Program-made: the position numbers and the translations under genes
Origin: 66-474 sp040388785
Lineage (GTDB): Bacteria > Pseudomonadota > Gammaproteobacteria > Xanthomonadales > Rhodanobacteraceae
Direction: 5' to 3'
Length of the DNA stretch: 64,000 bases
Assembly (NCBI GenBank): GCA_040388785.1
Contig: JAZKBD010000044.1
Span: forward strand, 4,708 to 68,707
Notes under the pieces: generated by a model
The model's database searches: none
Told to the model about the DNA's origin: nothing
What the model saw: only the letters and a program-made list of their open reading frames with translations
Part shown: one piece after another, positions 55,668 to 64,000 of the stretch
How positions within the stretch are numbered: the stretch's first letter is position 1
How the letters are laid out: every line of letters begins with the position of its first letter

Positions 55668-56165
55668 TCAGAACGGAATATCGTCGTCCTCGAACCCGCC
55701 ATTGTCCTGCTGCGGCGGTGCAGAAGGACGGCCGCCACCCGACGGCGCCCCCGCGGGCCGGCCCTGCGGCGGACGCGATGAATAACCACCGCCTTCGCCA
55801 CGGCCACCGCCACCGCCACCGCCTTCACCCTGGCCGCCGAGCATCTGCATCTCGTTGGCGACGATATCGGTGGAGTAACGCTCGACGCCTTCCTTGTCGG
55901 TGTACTTGTCGGTGCGCAGCGAGCCTTCGATGTAAACCTGCCGGCCCTTCTTCAGGTATTCACCCGCGATCTCGGCGAGCCGGCCGAAGAACTTCACGCG
56001 ATGCCATTCCGTTTTTTCCTGGCGTTCGCCGGTCTGCTTGTCCTTCCAGCTGTCGGTGGTCGCGACGCTGATCGAGCAGAACGCGGTGCCCGACGCGCTG
56101 TAGCGCGTTTCCGGATCCGCGCCCAGGTTGCCGATCAGGATGACCTTGTTGACGCCACGTGCCAT
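55668..56165 (-). CDS. ssb: single-stranded DNA-binding protein
   Basis: A 165-residue SSB. OB-fold in residues 1-110 (MARGVNKVILIGNLGADPE, SWKDKQTGERQEKTEWHRVKFFGRLAEIAGEYLKKG, VYIEGSLRTDKY), then a Gly/Arg/Pro/Gln-rich linker and the acidic partner-binding tip EDDDIPF. ATG 56165 is the homologous start; the long frame upstream is a shadow of ispB. It is divergent from ispB. Confidence 0.96.
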   Translation of the reverse strand: MARGVNKVILIGNLGADPETRYSASGTAFCSISVATTDSWKDKQTGERQEKTEWHRVKFFGRLAEIAGEYLKKGRQVYIEGSLRTDKYTDKEGVERYSTDIVANEMQMLGGQGEGGGGGGGRGEGGGYSSRPPQGRPAGAPSGGGRPSAPPQQDNGGFEDDDIPF

Positions 56166-56282
56166 GTGCGAATCCTCGAATGGGAACAACCGAAACGGAT
56201 GATCGTAGCAGCATAGCGGCGTGTATGCCGGCGCAACGCGCGCCCCGCTGTAGGGCAATGCCGTCGCGTTGCTGCAAGGCAC

Positions 56283-56288
56283 TATAAT
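56283..56288 (+). promoter_or_regulatory. possible -10 element of ispB
   Basis: A consensus TATAAT lies 28 bp before the ispB ATG. No good -35 is visible at 16-18 bp, so the promoter call is partial. Confidence 0.35.
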
Positions 56289-56315
56289 CAACGGCTTGCC
56301 GCACGACGGACGCCC

Positions 56316-57323
56316 ATGAACCGCCCCCATCCCGCTTCGCCGGCCGAGACCACCAACGCATTCATCGTGGCGCGCGATCTGGCCGCGCCCGACATGTACC
56401 GGGTCGACGGCATGATCCGCCAGCGCCTGCACTCCGACGTGGTGCTGATCAACGCCATCGCCGAGCACATCGTCGGCGGCGGCGGCAAGCGGCTGCGTCC
56501 CGCACTGCACGTGCTGGCGGCGCACGCGGCGGGCTACGAAGGCGACGCGCACATCGAACTGGCGGCGGTGATCGAGTTCATCCACACCGCGACGCTGCTG
56601 CACGACGACGTGGTGGACGGCTCCGACCTGCGGCGCGGCCGCAAGACCGCGAACGCCGCGTGGGGCAATGCCGCCAGCGTGCTGGTCGGCGACTTCCTCT
56701 ACTCGCGCGCGTTCCAGATGATGGTGGAACTGGACCGCATGGAAGTGATGCGGATCCTGGCCGACACCACCAACTCCATCGCCGAGGGCGAGGTATTGCA
56801 ACTGCTCAACATCGGCAAGGCCGAGACCAGCGAAGCCGCGTACATGCAGGTGATCGAGCGCAAGACCGCGGTGCTTTTCGCAGCGGCGACGCAACTGGGC
56901 GGCGTGCTGGCCGGGCTGCCGCACCAGCAATGCCTCGCGCTGCGCCGCTACGGCATGGAACTCGGCTCGGCGTTCCAGATCGCCGACGACCTGCTCGATT
57001 ACATTTCCGATTCCGAAACGCTCGGCAAGAACATCGGCGACGACCTCGCCGAAGGCAAGCCCACGCTGCCACTGATCTACGCCATCGAACGCTCCACGCC
57101 GATGCAGGCGGAACTGCTGCGCAACGCGATCACGAGCCAACGCCTGGCCGCGCTGGACGTCATCATCACCGCGATCCGCGGCACCGGCGCACTGGAACGC
57201 ACCCGCGCCAAGGCCGAATCCCACGCCGACGCCGCGCACGTCGCGCTGAAAAGTTTGCCGCCGTCCGAATACCGCGATGCGCTGGCGGGACTGGCGGATT
57301 ACGCGGTGAACCGTTCGAGTTGA
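56316..57323 (+). CDS. ispB: trans-polyprenyl (octaprenyl) diphosphate synthase
   Basis: A 335-residue all-helical prenyltransferase that builds the ubiquinone side chain. Both Asp-rich motifs are present: LLHDDVVDGSDLRRG (about residue 96) and ADDLLDYISD (about residue 226), with GGGGKRLRPALHVL near the N-terminus. The two residues before the first motif (Ala-Thr in HTATLL) are small, as in long-chain synthases. Chain length (C40) is inferred from its taxon. The two UbiH-type hydroxylases lie 1-3 kb downstream. Confidence 0.94.
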   Translation: MNRPHPASPAETTNAFIVARDLAAPDMYRVDGMIRQRLHSDVVLINAIAEHIVGGGGKRLRPALHVLAAHAAGYEGDAHIELAAVIEFIHTATLLHDDVVDGSDLRRGRKTANAAWGNAASVLVGDFLYSRAFQMMVELDRMEVMRILADTTNSIAEGEVLQLLNIGKAETSEAAYMQVIERKTAVLFAAATQLGGVLAGLPHQQCLALRRYGMELGSAFQIADDLLDYISDSETLGKNIGDDLAEGKPTLPLIYAIERSTPMQAELLRNAITSQRLAALDVIITAIRGTGALERTRAKAESHADAAHVALKSLPPSEYRDALAGLADYAVNRSS

Positions 57324-57326
57324 CGG

Positions 57327-57446
57327 CCTCCTTCGGAACGAAGGACGGGCGGAGCGAAGCGAGCGAGTAGCGCAGCGCGAACCGCCGGGGATGCCCACGC
57401 GCACCAAGAGCAAGAGCCTCCCTCGATCTCCTTCATTCCGAAGAGG
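57327..57446. repeat. palindromic element between ispB and the dienelactone hydrolase gene
   Basis: CCTCCTTCGGAACGAAGG (57327-57344) is the near-perfect inverse of CCTTCATTCCGAAGAGG (57430-57446). The interior holds GGAGCGAAGCGAGCGAGTAGCGCAGCG, a phrase resembling the inside of copy A, so it may be a distant member of that set. It lies between convergent genes and may also terminate both. Confidence 0.65.
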
Positions 57447-57452
57447 GAGACG

Positions 57453-58241
57453 TCAACCCGCAAACGCCTCGTCCAGCCACGCGTGCATTAACGCGAAGGC
57501 GCGCTTGGCCACCGGCGGGTCGTAGACGCAACCCGGCGGCGAATGTGCCTGCGGTTCGGCGAAGCAGTGCACCGCGCCGCCGAATGCGACGAACTGCCAT
57601 GGCGCGGGACCCTGCTGCATTTCCTTCATGAAGGCCGGCGCGTCCGGCATCGTGCCGCGATCGTCGGCGCCATTCATCGCCAGCACGCGCGCCTTGATGT
57701 GTTTTGCGAGCGCCGGATCATCGGTGCCGAGGCCGCCATGGAAACTCACCACCGCGGCGACATCGCTGCCGCTGCGCGCGAGGTCGAGCACGGACGTGCC
57801 GCCGAAGCAGAACCCGATCGCCGCGAGCTTCGCCGCATCGATCGGTGCCGCGTGTTTCGCAGCCAGCGCCTTCAACTCGGCGAACGCGGCGTCCACGCGC
57901 TTGCGCAGCATCGGCCGGTCGGCATACAGCGGCTTCGTCGCGGCCTGCGCTTCCTTGTTGTCCCTGGGGCGCAGGTCCTTGCCATACATGTCGCCCATGA
58001 AGATCACGTAATCCTTGCCGGCGATCGTCTTGGCGAAATCGATATTGGTCGGGTTGATTCCGGTCCAGTCGGGAATCATCAGCAAGCCAGGCCGCGGTGC
58101 CTTCACCGCATCGTCCCACACCAGCATGCCCTGCATGGCCTTGCCGTCGACCTTGTAGTCGATGGTTTGGGTGCGCATCGCAGCGTGCGCAAAAGATGCG
58201 ACGCCGAACAGCAGCAGCAACGCGAGGATTGTCTTGCGCAT
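57453..58241 (-). CDS. exported dienelactone-hydrolase-family protein
   Basis: A 262-residue alpha/beta hydrolase. Signal peptide about 1-20 (ILALLLLFGVASFAHA). The DLH nucleophile is Cys in IGFCFGGTSVLDLA, with Asp in MNGADDRGTMPDAP and His in GAVHCFAEP. DLH proteins hydrolyse lactones and esters; exported members of this type have unknown substrates. ATG 58241 has GGGAG about 7 nt before it. It ends 12 nt after the hydroxylase gene upstream, so it may be transcribed with the Ubi genes. Confidence 0.88.
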   Translation of the reverse strand: MRKTILALLLLFGVASFAHAAMRTQTIDYKVDGKAMQGMLVWDDAVKAPRPGLLMIPDWTGINPTNIDFAKTIAGKDYVIFMGDMYGKDLRPRDNKEAQAATKPLYADRPMLRKRVDAAFAELKALAAKHAAPIDAAKLAAIGFCFGGTSVLDLARSGSDVAAVVSFHGGLGTDDPALAKHIKARVLAMNGADDRGTMPDAPAFMKEMQQGPAPWQFVAFGGAVHCFAEPQAHSPPGCVYDPPVAKRAFALMHAWLDEAFAG

Positions 58242-58252
58242 GATCGTCTCCC

Positions 58253-59440
58253 TCAGGTCAGACCCGCCGCGTGCGCCGACAGGCGCCGCTTCAGCGGTTC
58301 GATGGCATCCACGGCACGCATGCCGAAACCGCGCAGCGTTGCCCACGCGGGCGACTGCCACGCGAACATCCGTTCGATCGCGTCGAACGTGCGTGCATCG
58401 AGTGTGCCCGCGGAACGCCGCCGGCGTGCGTAGCGCGCCAGTACGTGCGGCGCGCTGAAATCGCGGCCGGCATCGCGCGCGTCGCCCAGCACCGACGCAA
58501 GTTCCGCGACGTCGCGCAACCCGAGGTTCGCGCCCTGCCCCGCCAGCGGATGCACTGCGTGCGCAGCATCGCCGATCAACACGCAACGCCCGGAAGCGAA
58601 TCGTTCGGCGATCTGCAGGCGCAACGGGAACCATGCACGGGGCGTCGTGGCCGTGATCTTGCCGAGACGGAAATCCGATGCGACGCCCGCGGCTTCGCCA
58701 AACGCCGCGTCGTCCAACGCCAGTACTTCGCGCGCGCGCGCTTCCGGCAGCGACCACACGATCGAACTGCGGCCGTCGGCCAGCGGCAGCAACGCCATCG
58801 GACCTTCATCGGTGAAGCGCTGCCACGCGCTTGCCTCATGCGCGCGCTCGGTCGCCACGTGCGCGACCACCGCGCGCTGCTGGTAATCGCGTCCGCGCAC
58901 GGCGATGCCGGCCTGCTCGCGCAGTGCCGAACCTGCGCCGTCCGCGATCACCAGCAGCGCGGCCGACAGCATTTCACCGTCGCCCAGTTCCAGCGTGATG
59001 CGATCCTCGCGCTGCACGAAAGACGCGACATGCGCCGGGCACACACGGCGCACGCTGGCACTGCCCAGCGCATCCCACAACGTGTGCGCGACCAGTTTGT
59101 TCTCGACGATCCAGCCGAGTTGCGCGCGGCCCTCGCGCGCGGCGTCGAAGGTGACTTCCGCGCCCGATTCGCCATCCCACACGCGCATGCGCCTGTACGG
59201 CGACACGCGCGCGCTTTCGATGGCGCGCCACGCGCCCAGTTCGTCCAGCAGGCGCGCCGATGACGGCGCCAATGCGATCACGCGCAGGTCTTCGGCTTCG
59301 TCCGCGTGCCACGGCGCCGGTTCGCGCGCTTCCAGCAGCGCAACCGCGAAACCGCGCCGCGCCAAGGCCAGCGCGCATGCGGCACCGACCATGCCGCCAC
59401 CGGCGATCGCGATGTCGAGCGAAGGACGACGCGCGTTCAC
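58253..59440 (-). CDS. UbiH/UbiF/VisC-family FAD monooxygenase
   Basis: A 395-residue class A flavoprotein hydroxylase. The dinucleotide-binding start is DIAIAGGGMVGAACALALARRG, the family's middle DG motif is VIADGAGSALREQAGI, and the FAD-ribityl motif is LIGDAAHAVHPLAGQGANLGLRDV. It is one of the enzymes adding hydroxyls to the ubiquinone ring; which position cannot be fixed from the sequence. GTG 59440 overlaps the stop of the ubiH gene upstream (GTGA), which decides the start. Confidence 0.9.
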   Translation of the reverse strand: MNARRPSLDIAIAGGGMVGAACALALARRGFAVALLEAREPAPWHADEAEDLRVIALAPSSARLLDELGAWRAIESARVSPYRRMRVWDGESGAEVTFDAAREGRAQLGWIVENKLVAHTLWDALGSASVRRVCPAHVASFVQREDRITLELGDGEMLSAALLVIADGAGSALREQAGIAVRGRDYQQRAVVAHVATERAHEASAWQRFTDEGPMALLPLADGRSSIVWSLPEARAREVLALDDAAFGEAAGVASDFRLGKITATTPRAWFPLRLQIAERFASGRCVLIGDAAHAVHPLAGQGANLGLRDVAELASVLGDARDAGRDFSAPHVLARYARRRRSAGTLDARTFDAIERMFAWQSPAWATLRGFGMRAVDAIEPLKRRLSAHAAGLT

Positions 59441-60659
59441 GGGCCGGCATCCAGCGCCGCCGTCGGCGGCTCGCCACGAAATCCCATGCCGCGACGCGCG
59501 ATGGCGTGCCGCAGCGGCGAGATGCCGCCCAGCGCGAGCATCATCAGCGAGCGCAACGGCGCGAGCACCGGTTGCGGCAGGCAACCCAGCGCGACCAGGC
59601 CGTGGCTGAAAGCCAGCACGCCATCGCGATCGGGTTGTCGTCGCGCCACGTATTCGTTCAACAATGTGGATGCGCCTGGATCATCGGCATCGGCAATCAA
59701 TTCCGCCAGCGTCAATGCGTCGCGCAGCCCGAGGTTGAAGCCCTGCGCGCCGATCGGGTGAACGGTCTGCGCGGCGTTGCCGACCAGCACCGCGCGCTGC
59801 GCGATGACCGCGTCGGCGAGCACGCGGCGGATGCGATGCGCGAAGTGCTTGCCGGGCCGCGACAGTTTTCCGAGCTTCCAGCCGAAGCGTTGCTGCGCAA
59901 GCGCGACGAATGCCGCGTCATCCATCGCCGCGACTTCGTCGTGGCGATCGGCGGAGACGGTCAGCACCAAGCCGCGCCGCTGGTTCGGCAGCGGCAACAA
60001 TGCGACCGGGCCTTCGTCGGAAAAACGCTCGAACGCGCAATCCGCCATGTCGTGATCGCACCCGACGGTGCACACGAAGAGNNNNNNNNNNTTTGCGCGT
60101 AATCATGTTCCTGCGCGCCGATGCCGACCTGCGCGCGCACCAGCGAATCGCTGCCGTCGGCACCGACCACGAGGCGCGCTTCGACGTCGCGTTCTTCACC
60201 GTCCAGCATGATGCGCGCCAGCCAACCCGACTCCGCAGGCGTCAGCGCGAGCAGCTTCGCCGGCGCTATCCGTTCGATGTGCCGGCACGCCGCGAGTTGC
60301 CGTTGCAGCGCGGCACCCAGCACACGCCCCGGTACCACGCGCCCCAGTGCATCCACGCCGGCATCTTCGGCGTTCATCCGCAACTTGCCGAACTCGCCGG
60401 CGCGGCTGACTTCGACGCGGCGGATCGTGCCCGCCGCGGCTTCGAAATGCGGCCACACGTGCAACGCCTTCAGCGCATTGACCGAGGCGCGCGCCAACAC
60501 CAGGTTGCGATCGTTGTCGTCGCTTCCCGCGGCCGACGCTATGCGCGCAGGTGCAGCTTCCAGCAACGTGGCGCGGCGTCCGGCGGCATCCAGCGCCAGC
60601 GCGAGGCTCGCGCCCACCAGCCCGCCGCCGACGATCAGGATGTCCGTGCGTTGCGTCAT
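59437..60659 (-). CDS. ubiH: 2-octaprenyl-6-methoxyphenol hydroxylase UbiH, interrupted by an assembly gap
   Basis: The N-terminal half starts at ATG 60659 with TDILIVGGGLVGASLALALDAAG and reaches VVGADGSDSLVRAQVGI before ten Ns (60082-60091). The C-terminal half resumes in another frame with CAFERFSDEGPVALLPL, LVGNAAQTVHPIGAQGFNLGLRDALTLAE and ends LDAGP at 59437. Family alignment requires the halves to be one protein of about 405 residues, so the gap size is wrong by one or two bases rather than the gene broken. Coupled to the second hydroxylase by GTGA. Confidence 0.88.
60082..60091. other. assembly gap (10 N) inside ubiH
   Basis: Ten undetermined bases. The reading frame differs on the two sides, so the true gap length is not 10 modulo 3. 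Confidence 0.99.
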
Positions 60660-60745
60660 TGCGAAATGATAGCCGGTTGACGCGGGTCAGCCGGACGCGG
60701 ATACCCTGCGCTAAACTAGCGGCAATCGCAACGAGGATGGATTCC

Positions 60746-61351
60746 ATGTCGCAGCCCGCCCGCTCCAAGCAATCGTCGTTCGTTTCTCCCGGCACGCTGG
60801 TGCTGTGCGGCATGGTCGCGTTCACCGTGATCTATCGGCTGGCCGTCCATTTTTCGGCCGGTGCGCTGCCGTGGAACTTCACGCCGGTCGAGGCGATGGC
60901 CTTGTTCGGCGGCGCGTATTTCGCCAACCGCAAGCTGGCGATCGCGGTGCCGCTGGTCGCGATGGCGTGCGCGGACCTGGTGATTGCCTTCTCGCTGCCG
61001 TCCTCGCAGGTTGGAGATTGGCTGGTGATCGCGCCAGTCATTTACGCCTGCGTGGCACTGACTGCGTTCGCCGGCTTCTCGTTGCGCGGTCGCGTCCGCG
61101 TCGGGAACACGCTGGTCGCGGCGGTCGCCAGTGCGACAGGCTTCTACCTGGTCACCAACTTCTTCACGTGGGCGACCTCCACGATGTATCCGCACACGCT
61201 GGGCGGCCTGATGACCTGCTACGTCGCCGGCTGGCCCTTCTACGAGCACGGCAGCCTGCCCGGCACCGTGTTGTGGACCGCGCTGCTGTTCGGCGGCTTC
61301 GCGTTGCTGGGCCGCCGCTGGAGCGTGTTGCGCGTGACCGCGGCGCATTGA
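60746..61351 (+). CDS. DUF6580-type membrane protein, possible transporter component
   Basis: A 201-residue protein with five to six membrane helices: LVLCGMVAFTVIYRLAV, then FTPVEAMALFGGAYFANRKLAIAVPLVAMACADLVIAFSL, VIAPVIYACVALTAFAGFSL, NTLVAAVASATGFYLVTNFFTWAT and a last helix. The EAMALFGGAYF and FYLVTNFFTWATSTMYPHTLGGL stretches match DUF6580, which resembles the small substrate-binding components of ECF transporters. ATG 60746 has GAGG 9 nt upstream; ATG 60737 is less likely. The cobalamin adenosyltransferase start overlaps its stop (TGATG), so a corrinoid-related substrate is a reasonable guess. Confidence 0.82.
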   Translation: MSQPARSKQSSFVSPGTLVLCGMVAFTVIYRLAVHFSAGALPWNFTPVEAMALFGGAYFANRKLAIAVPLVAMACADLVIAFSLPSSQVGDWLVIAPVIYACVALTAFAGFSLRGRVRVGNTLVAAVASATGFYLVTNFFTWATSTMYPHTLGGLMTCYVAGWPFYEHGSLPGTVLWTALLFGGFALLGRRWSVLRVTAAH

Positions 61352-61914
61352 TGGGCAATCGCCTTTCGAAGATTTACACGAAGACGGGAGATGACGGCAC
61401 GACCGGGTTGGGCGACGGCTCGCGCACGCCCAAGGATTCCGCGCGCGTCGAGGCCTACGGCACCGTCGACGAATTGAACTCGACGATCGGCGTGCTGCTC
61501 GCCTGCGAGGGCGTACCCGATGACATCCGCGAGCTGCTGGTGCACATCCAGCACGCGTTGTTCGACCTGGGCGGCGAGTTGTGCGTGCCGGGCATGGAAC
61601 TGATCCACGACGCCGACGTCACCGCGCTCGAACAGACGCTCGATCGCTACAACGAAGACCTGCCGCGGCTCAAGGAATTCATCCTGCCGGGCGGCGGCAT
61701 GGCCGCGGCGCAATGCCACGTCGCGCGCACGGTGTGCCGCCGCGCCGAGCGCCGCGTGGTGACGCTGGCGCGCAACGAACGCGTGCGCCCGCAAGTCGTG
61801 CATTACCTGAACCGCCTGTCCGACCTGCTGTTCGTGCTGTGCCGGGTGCTGGCCCGCGCCGGCGGACACGGCGAGGTGTTGTGGCAGCACGAAAAGCGGC
61901 CGCATCCAAAGTAG
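61351..61914 (+). CDS. PduO-type ATP:cob(I)alamin adenosyltransferase
   Basis: A 187-residue trimeric helical-bundle enzyme making adenosylcobalamin. It starts with SKIYTKTGDDGTTGLGDGSR (ATP-binding) and has the conserved VDELNSTIGVLLA, HALFDLGGELC, and HVARTVCRRAERRVVTL with the C-terminal LNRLSDLLFVLCRVLAR. It is translationally coupled to the DUF6580 gene. No adenosylcobalamin-dependent mutase is in the window; MetH uses methylcobalamin instead. Confidence 0.94.
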   Translation: MGNRLSKIYTKTGDDGTTGLGDGSRTPKDSARVEAYGTVDELNSTIGVLLACEGVPDDIRELLVHIQHALFDLGGELCVPGMELIHDADVTALEQTLDRYNEDLPRLKEFILPGGGMAAAQCHVARTVCRRAERRVVTLARNERVRPQVVHYLNRLSDLLFVLCRVLARAGGHGEVLWQHEKRPHPK

Positions 61915-61980
61915 CTCCTGCAGGTCTGAATCTACTTTGCTTTTCCACCGGGCCGCGGCTGCGCTAGCATCCGAGCCAGC

Positions 61981-62898
<918 letters not shown>

Positions 62899-63010
62899 GC
62901 AACACAAACCAACATCAATAGTAGCCGCATGCATCGCACCATTGCGTCTTTACGATGGCGCTTCCAACTCGGGCGTCAGTCGGCCGTGCCACCCGTAAAA
63001 GGATGCCTCA

Positions 63011-63754
63011 ATGCCGCTCCAAGACGATCTGCTTGAGCTTGCCGCACTTGATCGGCGCGTAGTACGAGCCGTCATGGAGTCGAACCAAAAAGACCTCGTC
63101 ACTGCGCTATCCGCCTACCAAGAGCTGAGAAAAAATATTCGCAAATATTTGCTCGACCAACCCTACGTATCGATTGTCAGCCCCGAAGCTCGAGCACTGG
63201 CGCAGAAGGTCACCACGGGCGAAGGTCTACCCACTGACAAGATTCTCAAGCACCTCGACACAGACAAAGACCTTCTAGACTTCTCTTTTGACGAGCTGGG
63301 TGAGCTCGGTGAAGAACTTTTTAGCTCCTGGTTCAGTCATTACGAATACGTTAGCGGGCTCGCTGAACTGCGCCCTCTGGTCGTCCAAGGTGCGGTCAGT
63401 GAAGCTGTCTCTCGGCTGGTAACGCAGGTAAAAGACTGCTACGCGTTCCAACAATACGATGCTGCGTACGGTTTGTGTCGGGCGGTGATTGAGGCTAGTG
63501 TCCGCGACATCTGCGTTCGGCGTCAGCTTCTCCCCAACCTCGGCGAGAACGTCATCCTGTTCGAAAAATATCAATGGGGTGAACTCAGACGCAAAGTCTC
63601 TTCCGGCGAACTATGCGAGCGGTTGCAACGCCTATATGCCGCATTGTGTGAGGTTCTACACGCCCGAAAGACCGTTACAAAGGACGAGGCGCGCCACGCA
63701 TTCGAAGAGACACTGCAAGTTGTTGAACGGCTGTACATGACAAACGGGCTGTAA
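63011..63754 (+). CDS. uncharacterised protein with HEPN-like (DUF4145-type) C-terminal domain
   Basis: A 247-residue soluble, mostly helical protein. Base composition is close to 50-53% GC against about 65-68% for its neighbours, and codon use is correspondingly different, which suggests transfer. The C-terminal 110 residues (QQYDAAYGLCRAVIEASVRDICVRR ... LCEVLHARKTVTKDEARHAFEETLQVVERLY) have the pattern of HEPN domains of the DUF4145 kind: an amphipathic helix with A-R-E spacing, then a conserved R/H and K near the end. HEPN proteins are frequent in defence and toxin systems. No partner is visible before the window ends. Function unknown. Confidence 0.7.
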   Translation: MPLQDDLLELAALDRRVVRAVMESNQKDLVTALSAYQELRKNIRKYLLDQPYVSIVSPEARALAQKVTTGEGLPTDKILKHLDTDKDLLDFSFDELGELGEELFSSWFSHYEYVSGLAELRPLVVQGAVSEAVSRLVTQVKDCYAFQQYDAAYGLCRAVIEASVRDICVRRQLLPNLGENVILFEKYQWGELRRKVSSGELCERLQRLYAALCEVLHARKTVTKDEARHAFEETLQVVERLYMTNGL

Positions 63755-64000
63755 CCATCATCTTTCCGATACTCCGTACTACTGAGTAACCGCGATTCGC
63801 GCCTCACCAAGTGACGCAGGCCATGGATGGCCGCCAACGGAGCGACAACTGCGCCGTTGCAGGACGTGCGCCAAAGGGGCCCCTCGGACGCGGCGGGCGG
63901 GCGACGGAAAAGTCCGAAGGATGGCGCACAGGAAGTGCGCCAGTTCGCCGCAGGCACATGGACGTGCCGTCGGCGAACCCCGGCGGCCGCTCGCGAACCC
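63755..64000 (+). other. gene-free stretch with serial GGA-loop hairpins
   Basis: No protein gene is convincing. On the plus strand there are GGCC-ATGGAT-GGCC (63819-63832), GGCGCAC-AGGAA-GTGCGCC (63923-63941) and GGCAC-ATGGAC-GTGCC (63953-63968), the last enclosed by GTTCGCCG / CGGCGAAC (63943-63950 / 63971-63978). GAC-GGAAAA-GTC and GCA-GGACG-TGC give weaker stems. Eight GGA triplets fall within about 150 nt, mostly in loops. This resembles CsrA/RsmA-binding RNAs, or else an interspersed repeat; the window ends before any terminator. Confidence 0.5.

Noticed and set aside
63571..63957. A 128-codon minus-strand open frame at the right edge
   Set aside because: It overlaps the end of the HEPN-like gene in antisense and runs through the hairpin cluster; no ribosome site or family.

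Overview
This 64 kb window is high-GC chromosome with ordinary, densely packed bacterial genes. Gene content and order point to a gammaproteobacterium of the Xanthomonadales, probably the Rhodanobacteraceae (inference). The supporting signs are a methionine synthase split into two genes behind an ArsR/methyltransferase regulator, pcm followed by a YqaA/DedA-type gene, wrbA next to a DUF2069 gene with a divergent yihY, and scattered long palindromic elements beginning GTCATTCC. Two runs of ten N (7781-7790 and 60082-60091) show a scaffolded draft assembly.

Layout. 1-2.8 kb: 5' end of yihY and the overlapping set wrbA / DUF2069 / AidB-type acyl-CoA dehydrogenase. 2.8-3.5 kb: a frameshifted membrane-protein gene. 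3.7-8.8 kb (minus): tgt, queA, a VOC protein, a DesR/DesK-like two-component pair and an ICMT-type methyltransferase. 9-11.1 kb: a class III aminotransferase and psiF. 11.2-18.2 kb (minus): pyrG-kdsA-eno-ftsB-surE-pcm-yqaA, lacking the usual ispDF-truD between ftsB and surE. 18.3-27.3 kb: a long aminopeptidase P carrying a palindromic-repeat insertion in frame, then lptD-surA-pdxA-rsmA-apaG-apaH. 27.4-33.6 kb: acyl-CoA dehydrogenase, an ArsR-methyltransferase regulator and two-gene metH. 33.7-38.3 kb: small membrane proteins, tRNA-Val, an S9 peptidase, a DUF2945 protein and a DyP peroxidase. 38.3-42.2 kb: hybrid histidine kinase with a CsbD-like stress protein, facing a PAS/LuxR regulator, then tRNA-Thr. 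42.3-46.2 kb: pilSR and a TMEM175-type channel. 46.2-55.6 kb: a mannoside-use locus (two GH92 mannosidases, LacI regulator, MFS transporter, sugar kinase, AGE-family isomerase). 55.7-62.9 kb: ssb, ispB, a dienelactone hydrolase, two UbiH-family hydroxylases, a DUF6580 membrane protein, PduO-type cobalamin adenosyltransferase and a histone-deacetylase-like amidohydrolase. 63.0-64.0 kb: a lower-GC gene with a HEPN-like C-terminus, then a stretch dense in GGA-bearing hairpins.

The clearest functional unit is the mannoside locus. Exported GH92 enzymes would release mannose, the MFS protein import it, the AGE-family isomerase convert it to fructose, and the PfkB kinase phosphorylate that, under a LacI regulator with two identical operators in the divergent promoter. 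A second theme is cobalamin: B12-dependent MetH and a corrinoid adenosyltransferase beside a possible transporter. The least expected items are the repeat insertion inside aminopeptidase P, the GGA-hairpin cluster at the right edge, and several precise palindromic operators.
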